From assembly GCA_946479615.1 (NCBI GenBank), contig CAMLGR010000108.1, positions 1 to 16,404 on the forward strand: DNA of 16,404 nucleotides. Reading direction: 5' to 3'. The notes under the pieces are model-generated. The model saw nothing but the letters and a program-made list of their open reading frames with translations, was not told the DNA's origin and did not search any database. How positions within the stretch are numbered: position 1 is the stretch's first letter; each line of letters starts with the position of its first letter. A program made the position numbers and the translations under genes. Positions 1-8,153 of this stretch are shown in pieces. Origin of the DNA: an uncultured Bacteroidota bacterium (GTDB lineage Bacteria; Bacteroidota; Bacteroidia; Chitinophagales; Chitinophagaceae).

Positions 1-1920
1 AAGAACGGGTATGAAGAACTGAATGCGCAGGTATGGCAGCAGAAAGATTTTGGCGATGGCAAAGGCGCTATCTATTTCCCTACCGATGTTCGCTATCTCT
101 ATGTTCAGAACCAGCGTACACGCAAAGGCGGTTCTGCTACGGTTGATTATAACTTCAACTCTACTTCCAGCATCGTGGCTAACGTGATGTACAGTGATTA
201 TTTAACAGAGATCACCCGTTACCGCAAACGTACACGTATGCAAACAGCGAACACGACTGTCAACGGAAGCGGTCAGTATGTAACGACCAAAGGAAGGTCT
301 TACAATGAAGTTAAAGGCGCTGATGATGATATCAAGAACCTTAACTTCAGCCTGGAAGGTGAGACAACAGTAGGTAAAGTAAAACTGGATGCAGGTATTT
401 TCGCGGCTAATTCACAATATGAAGAACATACTGGTACATATAACTTTATCACCGGTAACATTCCGCTGAACATTACTGATATCAGCGGTGACTACCTGGA
501 AGCACAGGGTACTGACTGGAGAAACAATGCCAGCCTCTTTACTTACAATACGGTAGAGCATGAGCATTATGAAACAAGCGGTAAGAACTTTGTTGCCAGG
601 CTGAACATGACGCTTCCTTATAAAATAGGAAAGAATTCTGCGTTCTTCAAAGCAGGTTTCAAAACAAAAAACACACATAGTGAAAGATTCTATCCTGATG
701 AAGTATTGATCAGTACTTATGCCGGTGATGCTACTGTCGGAAAGCTGACTAATTTCTCAGGCGATCCTGAAGTGTCTTCTCATTTGCTGAATAACAACTT
801 CGATTTCGGCCTGGGTGTTGATAAGGATAAAACGATCGATTTCTTTAACGCCCACCAGGGTGCAGATTTCCCGCTGGATGCATCTACGATCCGCACAACT
901 ACCGATACATGGTATTATGATGCGATCGAAAATGTAACATCCGGTTACCTGATGAACCGTATCCAGTTCAACAAACTCATGTTGCTGGCAGGTCTTCGCG
1001 TGGAAGCTACGAATGTTGATTACAAAGGAAATGTTGTGAATGTGGATGTAAATGGTTTCTGGGTATCTACAACACCTAACCGTAAAAAAACAGATTATAC
1101 CAAATTCCTGCCTAACCTGCAGGCGAAATATGACCTGACAAGCAGTTTGGTCATGCGCGGTGGATTGACATTTGGTTATTCCCGTCCGAACTTTGTAGAC
1201 CTGGTTCCTGGCCGTATCGCCAGCAAACTGGCTATGACTGTTGTAGATGGTAATCCTGAACTGAAACCTGCATTTGCTACCAACTACGATCTTTCTATCG
1301 AAAAATATCTTTCCAATCTCGGTATCCTTTCCGTAGGCGCTTTCTACAAGAAGATCGATGATTTCCAGTATAACAGTGTAACAGTACTCGATGGTACTGA
1401 ATTTGAAAATGCTTCTTTATATACAGGATATCAATGGTTCCGTACCTTAAATGGCAACACTGCCAATGTATATGGTATCGAGTTGAATGCACAGGCCAAC
1501 CTTACCTTCCTGCCCGGATTCCTGAAAGGATTCTCTGTGCTGGCCAATTATACGTATTCGCATTCCAATGCTGATGCACAGTTCAGAAAAGATATCCGTT
1601 TACCCGGACAGGCAACGAACACGGCTAATGCTTCTTTGTCTTACAGCATCAAAGGATTGACCGTGCAGGGAAATCTTAACTATAATGGTTCTTACACAGT
1701 AAGCCTTGGTGGTGATGATGCAACAGATGTAACAAGAGCAGAAAGGGTGCAGATCGATGCGAATGCTTCTTATCGTATCAACAAAAGATTTACCGTATAC
1801 GCAGAAGCAGTGAACCTGACGAATGCACCACAGGTTGATTATTTTGGTGAACGTGCAAGGATCTATACCAAACAATATTATTCGTTCTGGGGCCGTGCTG
1901 GTTTGAAGTTCAGATTGTAA
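1..1920 (+). CDS. TonB-dependent receptor, C-terminal part (5' end outside window)
   Basis: The reading frame is open from base 1 and ends at a TAA at 1918-1920, giving about 639 residues of what should be a longer outer-membrane protein. The GTG near 175 is only an internal codon; in-frame coding continues upstream of it. The sequence shows the alternating pattern of a 22-strand beta-barrel. It carries the conserved receptor signature around 1108-1350: 'FLPNLQAKYDLTSSLV', then 'YSRPNF', then 'GNPELKP' and 'NYDLSIEKY', and it closes with an aromatic-rich last strand. This layout resembles the TonB-Xanthomonas-Caulobacter receptor group (TIGR01782-like), some members of which import chitin-derived oligosaccharides; the substrate here is unknown. 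The plug domain and any signal peptide are outside the window. A terminator directly follows, so the downstream sugar genes are probably a separate transcript, although they may share the substrate. Confidence 0.92.
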   Translation, partial: KNGYEELNAQVWQQKDFGDGKGAIYFPTDVRYLYVQNQRTRKGGSATVDYNFNSTSSIVANVMYSDYLTEITRYRKRTRMQTANTTVNGSGQYVTTKGRSYNEVKGADDDIKNLNFSLEGETTVGKVKLDAGIFAANSQYEEHTGTYNFITGNIPLNITDISGDYLEAQGTDWRNNASLFTYNTVEHEHYETSGKNFVARLNMTLPYKIGKNSAFFKAGFKTKNTHSERFYPDEVLISTYAGDATVGKLTNFSGDPEVSSHLLNNNFDFGLGVDKDKTIDFFNAHQGADFPLDASTIRTTTDTWYYDAIENVTSGYLMNRIQFNKLMLLAGLRVEATNVDYKGNVVNVDVNGFWVSTTPNRKKTDYTKFLPNLQAKYDLTSSLVMRGGLTFGYSRPNFVDLVPGRIASKLAMTVVDGNPELKPAFATNYDLSIEKYLSNLGILSVGAFYKKIDDFQYNSVTVLDGTEFENASLYTGYQWFRTLNGNTANVYGIELNAQANLTFLPGFLKGFSVLANYTYSHSNADAQFRKDIRLPGQATNTANASLSYSIKGLTVQGNLNYNGSYTVSLGGDDATDVTRAERVQIDANASYRINKRFTVYAEAVNLTNAPQVDYFGERARIYTKQYYSFWGRAGLKFRL

Positions 1921-1927
1921 GAGCCCC

Positions 1928-1960
1928 GAAGTCCGGAATGCATCTTCCGGGCTTCTTTTT
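1928..1960 (+). terminator. Rho-independent terminator after the TonB-dependent receptor
   Basis: An 11-bp stem (1928-1938 with 1945-1955, one G-U pair) encloses the 6-nt loop TGCATC and is followed directly by a run of T (1956-1960). It begins 8 nt after the receptor stop codon, where a terminator is expected. Confidence 0.85.
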
Positions 1961-1964
1961 AAAT

Positions 1965-2079
1965 CCTATGTGAACCCTATGTCCCTATGTGCCTATGTGG
2001 TAAAAATTACGCAGTGCTGTCATAGTACTATAACCGGATGGCGTAGGTTCACTACATAGGGACATAGGGTTCACATAGT
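1965..2079. repeat. Intergenic palindromic repeat, family A (25-bp perfect inverted arms)
   Basis: Bases 1966-1990 and 2054-2078 are perfect reverse complements over 25 bp and are separated by a 63-nt spacer. The left side is built from repeated words, CCTATGT occurring four times (near 1965, 1975, 1983 and 1992); the right arm carries three ACATAG words. The element lies between the receptor terminator and the NagB-like gene and could fold into a long hairpin in the leader of that operon. It looks like a dispersed intergenic element, but only one copy is in the window. Confidence 0.8.
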
Positions 2080-2118
2080 TTACTAATAACAGCCGGGCAA
2101 GCCCGTAAAAGATATAAC

Positions 2119-2919
2119 ATGATAGATTTTGAAGCAGGACAGTTAAAAGTGCAGGTGTATGAGAACAGGAAGGAGATGGGCATTGCAGCAGCAAAAATGG
2201 CGGCAGCCTGTATCAATAAGCTGCTGGATAAGAAAGATATGGTCAATATCATTTTCGCCGCCGCCGCATCGCAAAATGAATTTCTGGAAGCATTGGTAAA
2301 AGAAAAAGCCGACTGGAGCCGCGTGAATGCTTTTCACATGGATGAATATATCGGGTTGCCAAAAGACGCACCCCAGCAGTTTGGCATCTGGCTCAAACAA
2401 AGGATATTCAGTAAACTTCCTTTTCGCGAAGTGTTTTATTTAAATGGACAGGCTGCCGATATCAAGGCTGAATGCAAACGGTATTCGGACCTGTTGAAAA
2501 AATACCCGGTCGATATCAGTTGCCTGGGAATCGGTGAAAACACACACCTTGCTTTTAACGATCCGCATGTAGCCGATTTCAATGATACACAATTGGTAAA
2601 AGTTGTCGATCTCGATGAAGCCTGTAAACAGCAACAGGTAAATGAAGATTGTTTTGATGATATCAGCCAGATCCCTCCTGATGCGCTGACATTAACTATT
2701 CCAGCCTTGATGCAGGCGGATCATATCTATTGTATGGTGCCCGGCGCATTGAAAGCGCAGGCGGTTTATTATACATTGACCGCAGATATCAGCGAACAAT
2801 ATCCATCTACTATTTTACGTACGCACCGGAATGCCGTTTTGCTGCTCGAAACAGCCAGCGCGGCAAAGGTTATGGAAGAAAAAGAGCATCAAACGATATC
2901 TATCACTAAAAATAGTTGA
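2119..2919 (+). CDS. NagB-like glucosamine-6-phosphate deaminase/isomerase paralogue
   Basis: The 266-residue protein has the NagB/6-phosphogluconolactonase fold signatures: 'FHMDEYIGL' at 72-80, with the aspartate (D75) that acts in proton transfer in NagB, and 'GIGENTHLAFNDP' at 137-149 with the conserved His143. Compared with E. coli NagB, the Asp141 position is Asn and the Glu148 position is Asp. The usual N-terminal phosphate loop is replaced by 'FAAAASQNEF' (46-55). From memory this pattern marks a distinct NagB-like subgroup common in Bacteroidota, so deamination of glucosamine-6-phosphate is likely by fold but not certain. It is the first gene of a tight + strand run and its stop is 3 nt before the next start. 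The ATG at 2119 lies just after repeat A; no strong Shine-Dalgarno is visible. Confidence 0.85.
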   Translation: MIDFEAGQLKVQVYENRKEMGIAAAKMAAACINKLLDKKDMVNIIFAAAASQNEFLEALVKEKADWSRVNAFHMDEYIGLPKDAPQQFGIWLKQRIFSKLPFREVFYLNGQAADIKAECKRYSDLLKKYPVDISCLGIGENTHLAFNDPHVADFNDTQLVKVVDLDEACKQQQVNEDCFDDISQIPPDALTLTIPALMQADHIYCMVPGALKAQAVYYTLTADISEQYPSTILRTHRNAVLLLETASAAKVMEEKEHQTISITKNS

Positions 2920-2922
2920 GTT

Positions 2923-3831
2923 ATGGAAGTACATGCCGTGAGTGATCTTTCCCGGTTTCACCAGTTGGTATCCGATCTGTTCAGGTGGCCATCATCGCCG
3001 GCTGAATGGGAACAGTATAAATTATCGAAAGAGCAGGTGGAGTTTTATAAGGAATATGGATATGTCGCCAATATTAAATTACTGGATGAATGGCAGATTG
3101 AAAAACTCAATGATGAACTGGCACAGATCGCTGATCCCGCTCACCCGGGCAATTCGCTTTTTTACCAGTTTTCCTCCAATGAATCCGCCGATCCCAGTTC
3201 CATATTATTCCATTCACTAGGCGCCTGGCGCATTACCAAAGGCTTTCATGATATTTTATGGAACCCTGCTTTTGTCATGGCAGCCAGCCAGCTTCTCGGA
3301 AATAAACCGGTTCGTTTCTGGCATGACCAGTTATTTTGCAAACCTGCCAAACATGGCGGGGTAGTAGCCTGGCACCAGGACTATTCGTATTGGACACGTA
3401 CAACACCCTTGCAACATCTTACCTGCTGGGTAGGACTTGATGATGCGACGATCGATAATGGATGTTTATATTATGTTCCTTACAGCCAGCATTGGGGATT
3501 ACTTGATAAGCCCGAACTGGCAGGTGATATGGAAGGATTAATGAATTATTTGACCGATAAACAAAAGGCCGAATTCAAACCGGTTCCGGTTGAATTGAAA
3601 AAAGGTTATGCAGCATTTCATCACCCGTTAATGGTGCATGGTTCCTATGCCAACAAATCACCGCGGGCGCGCCGTGCATTTGTATTGAACGTATTTGCAG
3701 ATGGAACCTTGTCCAACTCGGAAAACGGTGAATTGCTGCCGGGTACGCCGGGTATTAAAAAAGGAAATAAAATGGAGGGACAATTCTATCCATTACTTTT
3801 TGATCCTTCGGTGGCGAACCCTTCATCATAA
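2923..3831 (+). CDS. Phytanoyl-CoA dioxygenase (PhyH)-like Fe(II)/2-oxoglutarate oxygenase
   Basis: The 302-residue protein carries the double-stranded beta-helix iron site of the PhyH family. The HxD pair is H151/D153 in 'WHQDYSYW', the distal histidine is H239 in 'HPLMVHGSYANKS', and R250 is the expected 2-oxoglutarate anchor. An N-terminal 'EQVEFYKEYGYV' segment (37-48) is the usual start of the domain. No signal peptide is visible, so it should be cytoplasmic. The family hydroxylates or otherwise oxidises many small molecules. Its place between a NagB-like enzyme and a sugar isomerase suggests a sugar or sugar-derived substrate, which is inference. The start is 3 nt after the previous stop, consistent with translational coupling. 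Confidence 0.88.
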   Translation: MEVHAVSDLSRFHQLVSDLFRWPSSPAEWEQYKLSKEQVEFYKEYGYVANIKLLDEWQIEKLNDELAQIADPAHPGNSLFYQFSSNESADPSSILFHSLGAWRITKGFHDILWNPAFVMAASQLLGNKPVRFWHDQLFCKPAKHGGVVAWHQDYSYWTRTTPLQHLTCWVGLDDATIDNGCLYYVPYSQHWGLLDKPELAGDMEGLMNYLTDKQKAEFKPVPVELKKGYAAFHHPLMVHGSYANKSPRARRAFVLNVFADGTLSNSENGELLPGTPGIKKGNKMEGQFYPLLFDPSVANPSS

Positions 3832-3839
3832 AATTGAAT

Positions 3840-4679
3840 ATGTTACAATCAGTAGTTAAACCTGTCCGCATATTATTCTTTTGCCCGCGTTGGGGACATG
3901 CCCATCTTTCATGGGATGAATTAGCAGCGAAAGCGAAGAGCAGTGGCTATGATGGTATTGAAACCGATGTGCCGGAAACGGAATCCGGTATGGCAGAATT
4001 AGATGCAGCGCTTACCAAATATGAACTGCGCCTTGTTGCCCAGCACTGGCAAACAGTCGATCCCGGTTTCGACCAGCATAAAATAGCTTACAAAAAAAGA
4101 TTGCGTCACATGGCATCGGTGCAGCCATTCTTTATCAATGCACAAACAGGAAGGGATTTCTTTTCTTTTCAGCAAAACCAGGAACTGCTTACGATTGCCG
4201 ATCGCGTGGCAAAAGAAACCGGTGTTCCCGTTTTTCATGAAACGCATCGCGGTAAATTCAGTTTTGCTGCACATATTACTGCTGAATTTATCAGGAAAAT
4301 TCCTTTCCTGCAATTGACATTGGATATATCGCATTGGATCAATGTGGCGGAAACATTTTTGGAAGATCAGCAGGCTGCCGTAGATCTTGCCATTTCACGT
4401 ACGAAGCACGTACATGCACGTGTTGGGCATACACAGGGATCTCAAATTACTGATCCGCGCAAACCGGAATGGAAAGAAGCGGTGGATGTTCACCTGGCGT
4501 ATTGGGATCGTATCATGGATAGCAATCGTAAAGCAGGAAATGAATGGATCAGCTTTACGCCTGAATTCGGCCCTTTACCGTATATGCCATTGCATCCTGA
4601 TACTGGCAACCCGGTAACCGATCAGTGGGAAGTGAATGTATACATGATGGAATTATTGAAGAAGCGGTTCGGGATTTAA
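3840..4679 (+). CDS. Sugar phosphate isomerase/epimerase-like TIM-barrel protein
   Basis: I recognise the xylose isomerase-like (AP endonuclease family 2) fold by its spaced metal ligands: E134 in 'VFHETHRGK', D162 and H165 in 'LDISHW', H190/H192 in 'KHVHARVGH' and E242 in 'TPEFG'. 'GYDGIETDVP' (37-46) is the typical second-strand motif. The protein is 279 residues from the ATG at 3840. A TTG six bases earlier (3834) is in frame but less likely as a start. Such enzymes isomerise or epimerise free or phosphorylated sugars and inositols; the substrate cannot be read from the sequence. It sits 8 nt after the oxygenase gene and 20 nt before murQ, so it belongs to the same operon. Confidence 0.85.
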   Translation: MLQSVVKPVRILFFCPRWGHAHLSWDELAAKAKSSGYDGIETDVPETESGMAELDAALTKYELRLVAQHWQTVDPGFDQHKIAYKKRLRHMASVQPFFINAQTGRDFFSFQQNQELLTIADRVAKETGVPVFHETHRGKFSFAAHITAEFIRKIPFLQLTLDISHWINVAETFLEDQQAAVDLAISRTKHVHARVGHTQGSQITDPRKPEWKEAVDVHLAYWDRIMDSNRKAGNEWISFTPEFGPLPYMPLHPDTGNPVTDQWEVNVYMMELLKKRFGI

Positions 4680-4713
4680 TTATAAATTATGAGTTATGAA
4701 TGGTTATGAATAA
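4677..4713. repeat. Short tandem word repeat (TTATGA-type) in the murQ leader
   Basis: The gap between the isomerase stop and murQ is made of near-repeats of ATTATGA/GTTATGAA (near 4685, 4693 and 4703). It is AT-rich and supplies both possible murQ start codons (4700 and 4706). It looks like a remnant of another word-type intergenic repeat, but it is short and could be chance. Confidence 0.3.
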
Positions 4714-5515
4714 TAAGATCACGGAGATGCCTTCGAAATACCGGCACCTGGAAAAAATGACTACGGCCGAGATCGTTCAGCATATCAATGAGGAAGATCA
4801 GACCGTGGCTTTATCGGTTCAAAAGAAATTACCGGAGATAGCAGCGCTGGTAGATGCCCTTGCAGAAAAAATGAAAATGGGCGGACGTTTATTTTACCTC
4901 GGAGCCGGCACCAGTGGCCGCCTGGGTATTTTGGATGCGAGTGAATGGGCACCGACCTATGGCGTTCCCGAAACATGGGTGAATGGATTGATGGCCGGTG
5001 GCATGGATGCGATTCGTTTTGGTATTGAAGATGCAGAAGATAAATATGATACAGCCTGGAAAGATCTGCAGGAGTATAAAATATCCACCAATGATTTTGT
5101 GATCGGTATCGCTGCCAGCGGCACTACACCTTATGTAGTCGGCGGTTTGCGGGATGCAAGGAAGCAAGGCATAGCAACCGGTTGTATTGTTTGTAATAAT
5201 AACAGCCCGGTGGCTGCGCAGGCTGATTATCCAATCGAAGTGGTAGTCGGACCTGAATTTGTTACGGGCAGCACCCGTATGAAAAGCGGCACTGCACAGA
5301 AAATGGTGCTTAATATGATTTCTACTGCTGTCATGATACGATTGGGCAGGGTAGAGGACAATCGCATGGTGCACATGCAGATCAGTAATGAAAAGCTGGT
5401 GGATCGTGGTACACTCATGTTAATGGAACAATCCGGTATTACTGATTATGAAGAGGCGAAAGCGCTTTTATTGAAATATGGAAGTGTGTATGATGCTTTA
5501 AAAAATAAAAAATAA
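4700..5515 (+). CDS. murQ: N-acetylmuramic acid 6-phosphate etherase
   Basis: The protein cleaves the lactyl ether of MurNAc-6-phosphate to give GlcNAc-6-phosphate and D-lactate in the cytoplasm. The SIS-domain sugar-phosphate motifs 'GAGTSGRLG' (68-76) and 'IAASGTTPYV' (137-146) are present. The catalytic glutamates match E. coli E83 and E114: E82 in 'DASEWAPTYG' and E113 in 'GIEDAEDKYD'. 'VTGSTRMKSGTAQK' (188-201) is also typical of MurQ. At 271 residues it is shorter than the roughly 300-residue enterobacterial protein because the C-terminal part is reduced. The start may be 4700 or the ATG two codons later at 4706. The stop is 2 nt before a sugar permease gene. No MurNAc kinase or AnmK-like gene is visible in the window to make its substrate. 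Confidence 0.95.
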   Translation: MVMNNKITEMPSKYRHLEKMTTAEIVQHINEEDQTVALSVQKKLPEIAALVDALAEKMKMGGRLFYLGAGTSGRLGILDASEWAPTYGVPETWVNGLMAGGMDAIRFGIEDAEDKYDTAWKDLQEYKISTNDFVIGIAASGTTPYVVGGLRDARKQGIATGCIVCNNNSPVAAQADYPIEVVVGPEFVTGSTRMKSGTAQKMVLNMISTAVMIRLGRVEDNRMVHMQISNEKLVDRGTLMLMEQSGITDYEEAKALLLKYGSVYDALKNKK

Positions 5516-5517
5516 TT

Positions 5518-6801
5518 ATGCCAGCAACGGTAGTAGCCGCACCCGTGATCTCTGCAACACAGCAATACAGGAAAAACATCCTGATCATCGGGTTGTTCTT
5601 TTTCATCTTTGGGTTTACTACCTGGGTCAATGCAACGCTGATCCAGTATCTCCGTATTGCCTGCGAATTAAAAGAATGGGAAGCCTACCTGGTCACTTTT
5701 GCTTTTTATATTTCTTATACGGCGATGGCGATACCTTCCAGCCGTGTACTGGAACGTACCGGGATGGTGAAAGGAATGAGTGTTGGACTGATCGTGATGG
5801 GTATCGGTTGTTTGATCTTTATACCGGCCGCGCTGACGAGGATGTATAGTTTATTTTTACTGGGGTTGATCTTTGTAGGAGGCGGGCTTACCTTATTGCA
5901 AACGGCTGTCAATCCTTATATCACGTTTCTTGGCCCGGCAGAATCGGCTGCAAAGCGGATCAGTATCATGGGCATTTGTAATAAAACAGCCGGTATACTC
6001 GCGCCGCTGATCATGGGAAGTATTATCCTGAAAAATTCAGGTGGATTGATCGAAGCGTTGAGTAAAATGAATGCGCAGGAAAAAGAAATACGGTTGAATG
6101 AATTATCGCATGATGTGATCGTCCCGTATGTTATCCTTGCATTGATACTTTTCCTGATTGCGTTTCTGATCCGCTTTGCCCATTTGCCGGAACTTAAACC
6201 CGATGCCGGAGAAAGTGTATCGGCAGCAATTAAAACAACTAACAGTGCACATACCCAGCAATACATACTGGGGTTCACTGCCATCTTTTTTGCAGTAGGC
6301 TGCGAAGTGCTTTCGGGTGATACCATTGGGAACTATGGTCTTTATCACGGAGTGAACCTGGATATCGCTAAAAACTATGCATCTTACCCCCTCACTGCCA
6401 TGATGATCGGTTATATCGCGGGTGTGATACTGATCCCGAAATACATTTCCCAGCAAACCGCCTTTTATGTTTCTTCCTGGCTTGGGTTGGTGATCGTCGC
6501 ATTGATCGTGATCCTGCCGGGTATGTATTCCATTGGCTGCCTGGCATTGCTGGGATTGGCCAATGCCATGTTATGGCCTGCCATCTGGCCACAGGCATTA
6601 AAAGGAATGAGTGGTAAAGCATTGGCCAAAGGATCTGCCATTCTCATTATGGGAATTGCGGGCGGCGCTTTGATACCACTTGCGTATGGATGGCTGGCAA
6701 CCTATATCAATAACCAGTATGCGTATCTTATTTTACTGCCGGCTTACCTGTTTCTTTTATATTACAGTCTCAAAGGCAGAAAGGACAAGACAGTTTACTA
6801 A
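5518..6801 (+). CDS. FucP/GluP-type sugar MFS permease (possible MurNAc or amino-sugar transporter)
   Basis: The 427-residue, about 12-helix membrane protein follows the FucP family layout: 'FFFIFGFTTWVNATLIQYL' in helix 1 (27-45), 'FAFYISYTAMAIPSSRVLER' (61-80) and 'LLQTAVNPYITFLGP' in helix 4 (126-140). Members are inner-membrane sugar/H+ symporters. The position matching E. coli FucP Asp46 ('LNDILL') is Ala39, and the one matching Glu135 ('LETAANP') is Gln128, so neither FucP proton-coupling carboxylate is kept. Because it follows murQ by 2 nt, a role in uptake of MurNAc or a related sugar is likely, as for transporters linked to murQ in other Bacteroidota; this is inference from context. 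Confidence 0.88.
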   Translation: MPATVVAAPVISATQQYRKNILIIGLFFFIFGFTTWVNATLIQYLRIACELKEWEAYLVTFAFYISYTAMAIPSSRVLERTGMVKGMSVGLIVMGIGCLIFIPAALTRMYSLFLLGLIFVGGGLTLLQTAVNPYITFLGPAESAAKRISIMGICNKTAGILAPLIMGSIILKNSGGLIEALSKMNAQEKEIRLNELSHDVIVPYVILALILFLIAFLIRFAHLPELKPDAGESVSAAIKTTNSAHTQQYILGFTAIFFAVGCEVLSGDTIGNYGLYHGVNLDIAKNYASYPLTAMMIGYIAGVILIPKYISQQTAFYVSSWLGLVIVALIVILPGMYSIGCLALLGLANAMLWPAIWPQALKGMSGKALAKGSAILIMGIAGGALIPLAYGWLATYINNQYAYLILLPAYLFLLYYSLKGRKDKTVY

Positions 6802-6812
6802 AATATATCAAC

Positions 6813-8126
6813 ATGATGAATCCCGGAACAAACCTGGCCGCTACCGAAAAGCCTGGTAACTATCGCTGGATCGTTTGCAGTTTGCTTTTCTTCGCGACCA
6901 CGATCAACTATCTCGACCGGCAGGTAATGGGTTGGTTAAAACCGATCCTGGCAGAGAGGTTTCACTGGACGGAGACAGATTACAGTCATATCGTGATGGC
7001 TTTTACGGCTGCTTACGCGGTGGGATTGGTCGTGTTCGGGCGTGTCATCGATAAGATCAGCAGCAAACTGAGTTATACCTTTTCCATTACGATATGGAGT
7101 ATAGCGGCGATGTTGCATGCAGTAGTGAAAAGTACATTGGGTTTTGGCATTGTAAGGGGATTGCTTGGGTTAGGTGAATCGGGAAACTTTCCGGCGGCTG
7201 TTAAAACTGTAGCCGAATGGTTCCCCAAAAAAGAAAGAGCGCTGGCCACCGGTTTTTTTGATTCGGGATCTAACATTGGTGCATTGCTGGTACCGTTGGT
7301 GATACCATGGATCTTATCAAGCTATGGATGGCAGGAAGCATTTATCATCACCGGTGCACTTGGTTTTCTCTGGTTGATTGCCTGGCGTTTTTTCTACGAG
7401 ATCCCGCAAAAACAAAAACGGTTAAAGCCGGCCGAACTGGCGTATATTTTAAGTGATGATCCCGTAGCAGAAGGAACAGAGAAAAAACCAGAGGTCAAAT
7501 GGGCACAGTTATTTACCATGAGACAGACATGGGCATTTATCGTAGGAAAATTTTTTACCGATCCTATCTGGTATTTCTTTTTATTCTGGCTGCCTTCTTA
7601 TTTCTCCAATACATTCAATATGGACCTGAAGAAACCGAGCCTGCCGATGATACTCGTATACACCGGTGCTACGGTGGGTGCGATCGGTGGCGGTTATTTA
7701 TCTTCTAAACTGATCAAGAAAGGCTGGCCTGTTTTCAAGGCGCGTAAATTCGCGTTACTGGCATCGGCGCTGGCGGTATTGCCGATCATTGCCACAAGAT
7801 ATACCGATAATATGTGGGTGGTTGTGTTCCTGCTCGCGCTGGCGATTGCCGGTAATGCGGCCTGGAGCGCCAATATCTTTACGATCGTTTCCGATATGCT
7901 GCCTAAAAAAGTGGTGAGCTCGGTGATCGGGATCGGTAGTATGGCCGGTGCGGTCGGTGGTGTATTGTTCCCGATGCTTGTCGGTTTTATTTTGGATTAT
8001 TATAAAGCAATTGGCAATATCACTACCGGGTATAATATTATATTCATCTTTTGCAGCCTTTCATTTCTGCTTGCCTGGTTGTTGATCCATTGGATCACGC
8101 CGAAGATGGAGCCGGTTGATTTTTGA
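6813..8126 (+). CDS. ACS-family MFS permease (ExuT/hexuronate-transporter-like)
   Basis: The 437-residue, 12-helix transporter shows hallmarks of the anion:cation symporter family. These are 'INYLDRQVMG' in helix 1 (31-40), the loop 'FGRVIDKISSK' (75-85), 'GLLGLGESGNFPAAVKT' in helix 4 (116-132) and 'EWFPKKERALATG' (135-147). ExuT, DgoT and GarP relatives carry sugar acids such as hexuronates or galactonate with protons. It lies 11 nt after the FucP-like gene. A second permease of a different family suggests the pathway handles an acidic sugar or more than one substrate; that is inference. Two ATGs in a row (6813, 6816) can start it. Confidence 0.9.
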   Translation: MMNPGTNLAATEKPGNYRWIVCSLLFFATTINYLDRQVMGWLKPILAERFHWTETDYSHIVMAFTAAYAVGLVVFGRVIDKISSKLSYTFSITIWSIAAMLHAVVKSTLGFGIVRGLLGLGESGNFPAAVKTVAEWFPKKERALATGFFDSGSNIGALLVPLVIPWILSSYGWQEAFIITGALGFLWLIAWRFFYEIPQKQKRLKPAELAYILSDDPVAEGTEKKPEVKWAQLFTMRQTWAFIVGKFFTDPIWYFFLFWLPSYFSNTFNMDLKKPSLPMILVYTGATVGAIGGGYLSSKLIKKGWPVFKARKFALLASALAVLPIIATRYTDNMWVVVFLLALAIAGNAAWSANIFTIVSDMLPKKVVSSVIGIGSMAGAVGGVLFPMLVGFILDYYKAIGNITTGYNIIFIFCSLSFLLAWLLIHWITPKMEPVDF

Positions 8127-8153
8127 TGCTGAAAACTGATGATGGAGAATAGA

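Noticed and set aside
412..678. Minus-strand open frame inside the TonB-dependent receptor
   Set aside because: The + strand frame has clear receptor signatures; the opposite frame is an antisense shadow without motifs.
3834..3839. TTG start for the isomerase gene six bases upstream
   Set aside because: The ATG at 3840 is a better start codon with normal spacing after the preceding gene; TTG starts are uncommon here.
4889..5374. Minus-strand open frame of 161 codons opposite murQ
   Set aside because: It lies entirely within the well-supported murQ gene on the other strand, is rich in His, Cys and Ile as antisense frames are, and shows no family motif.
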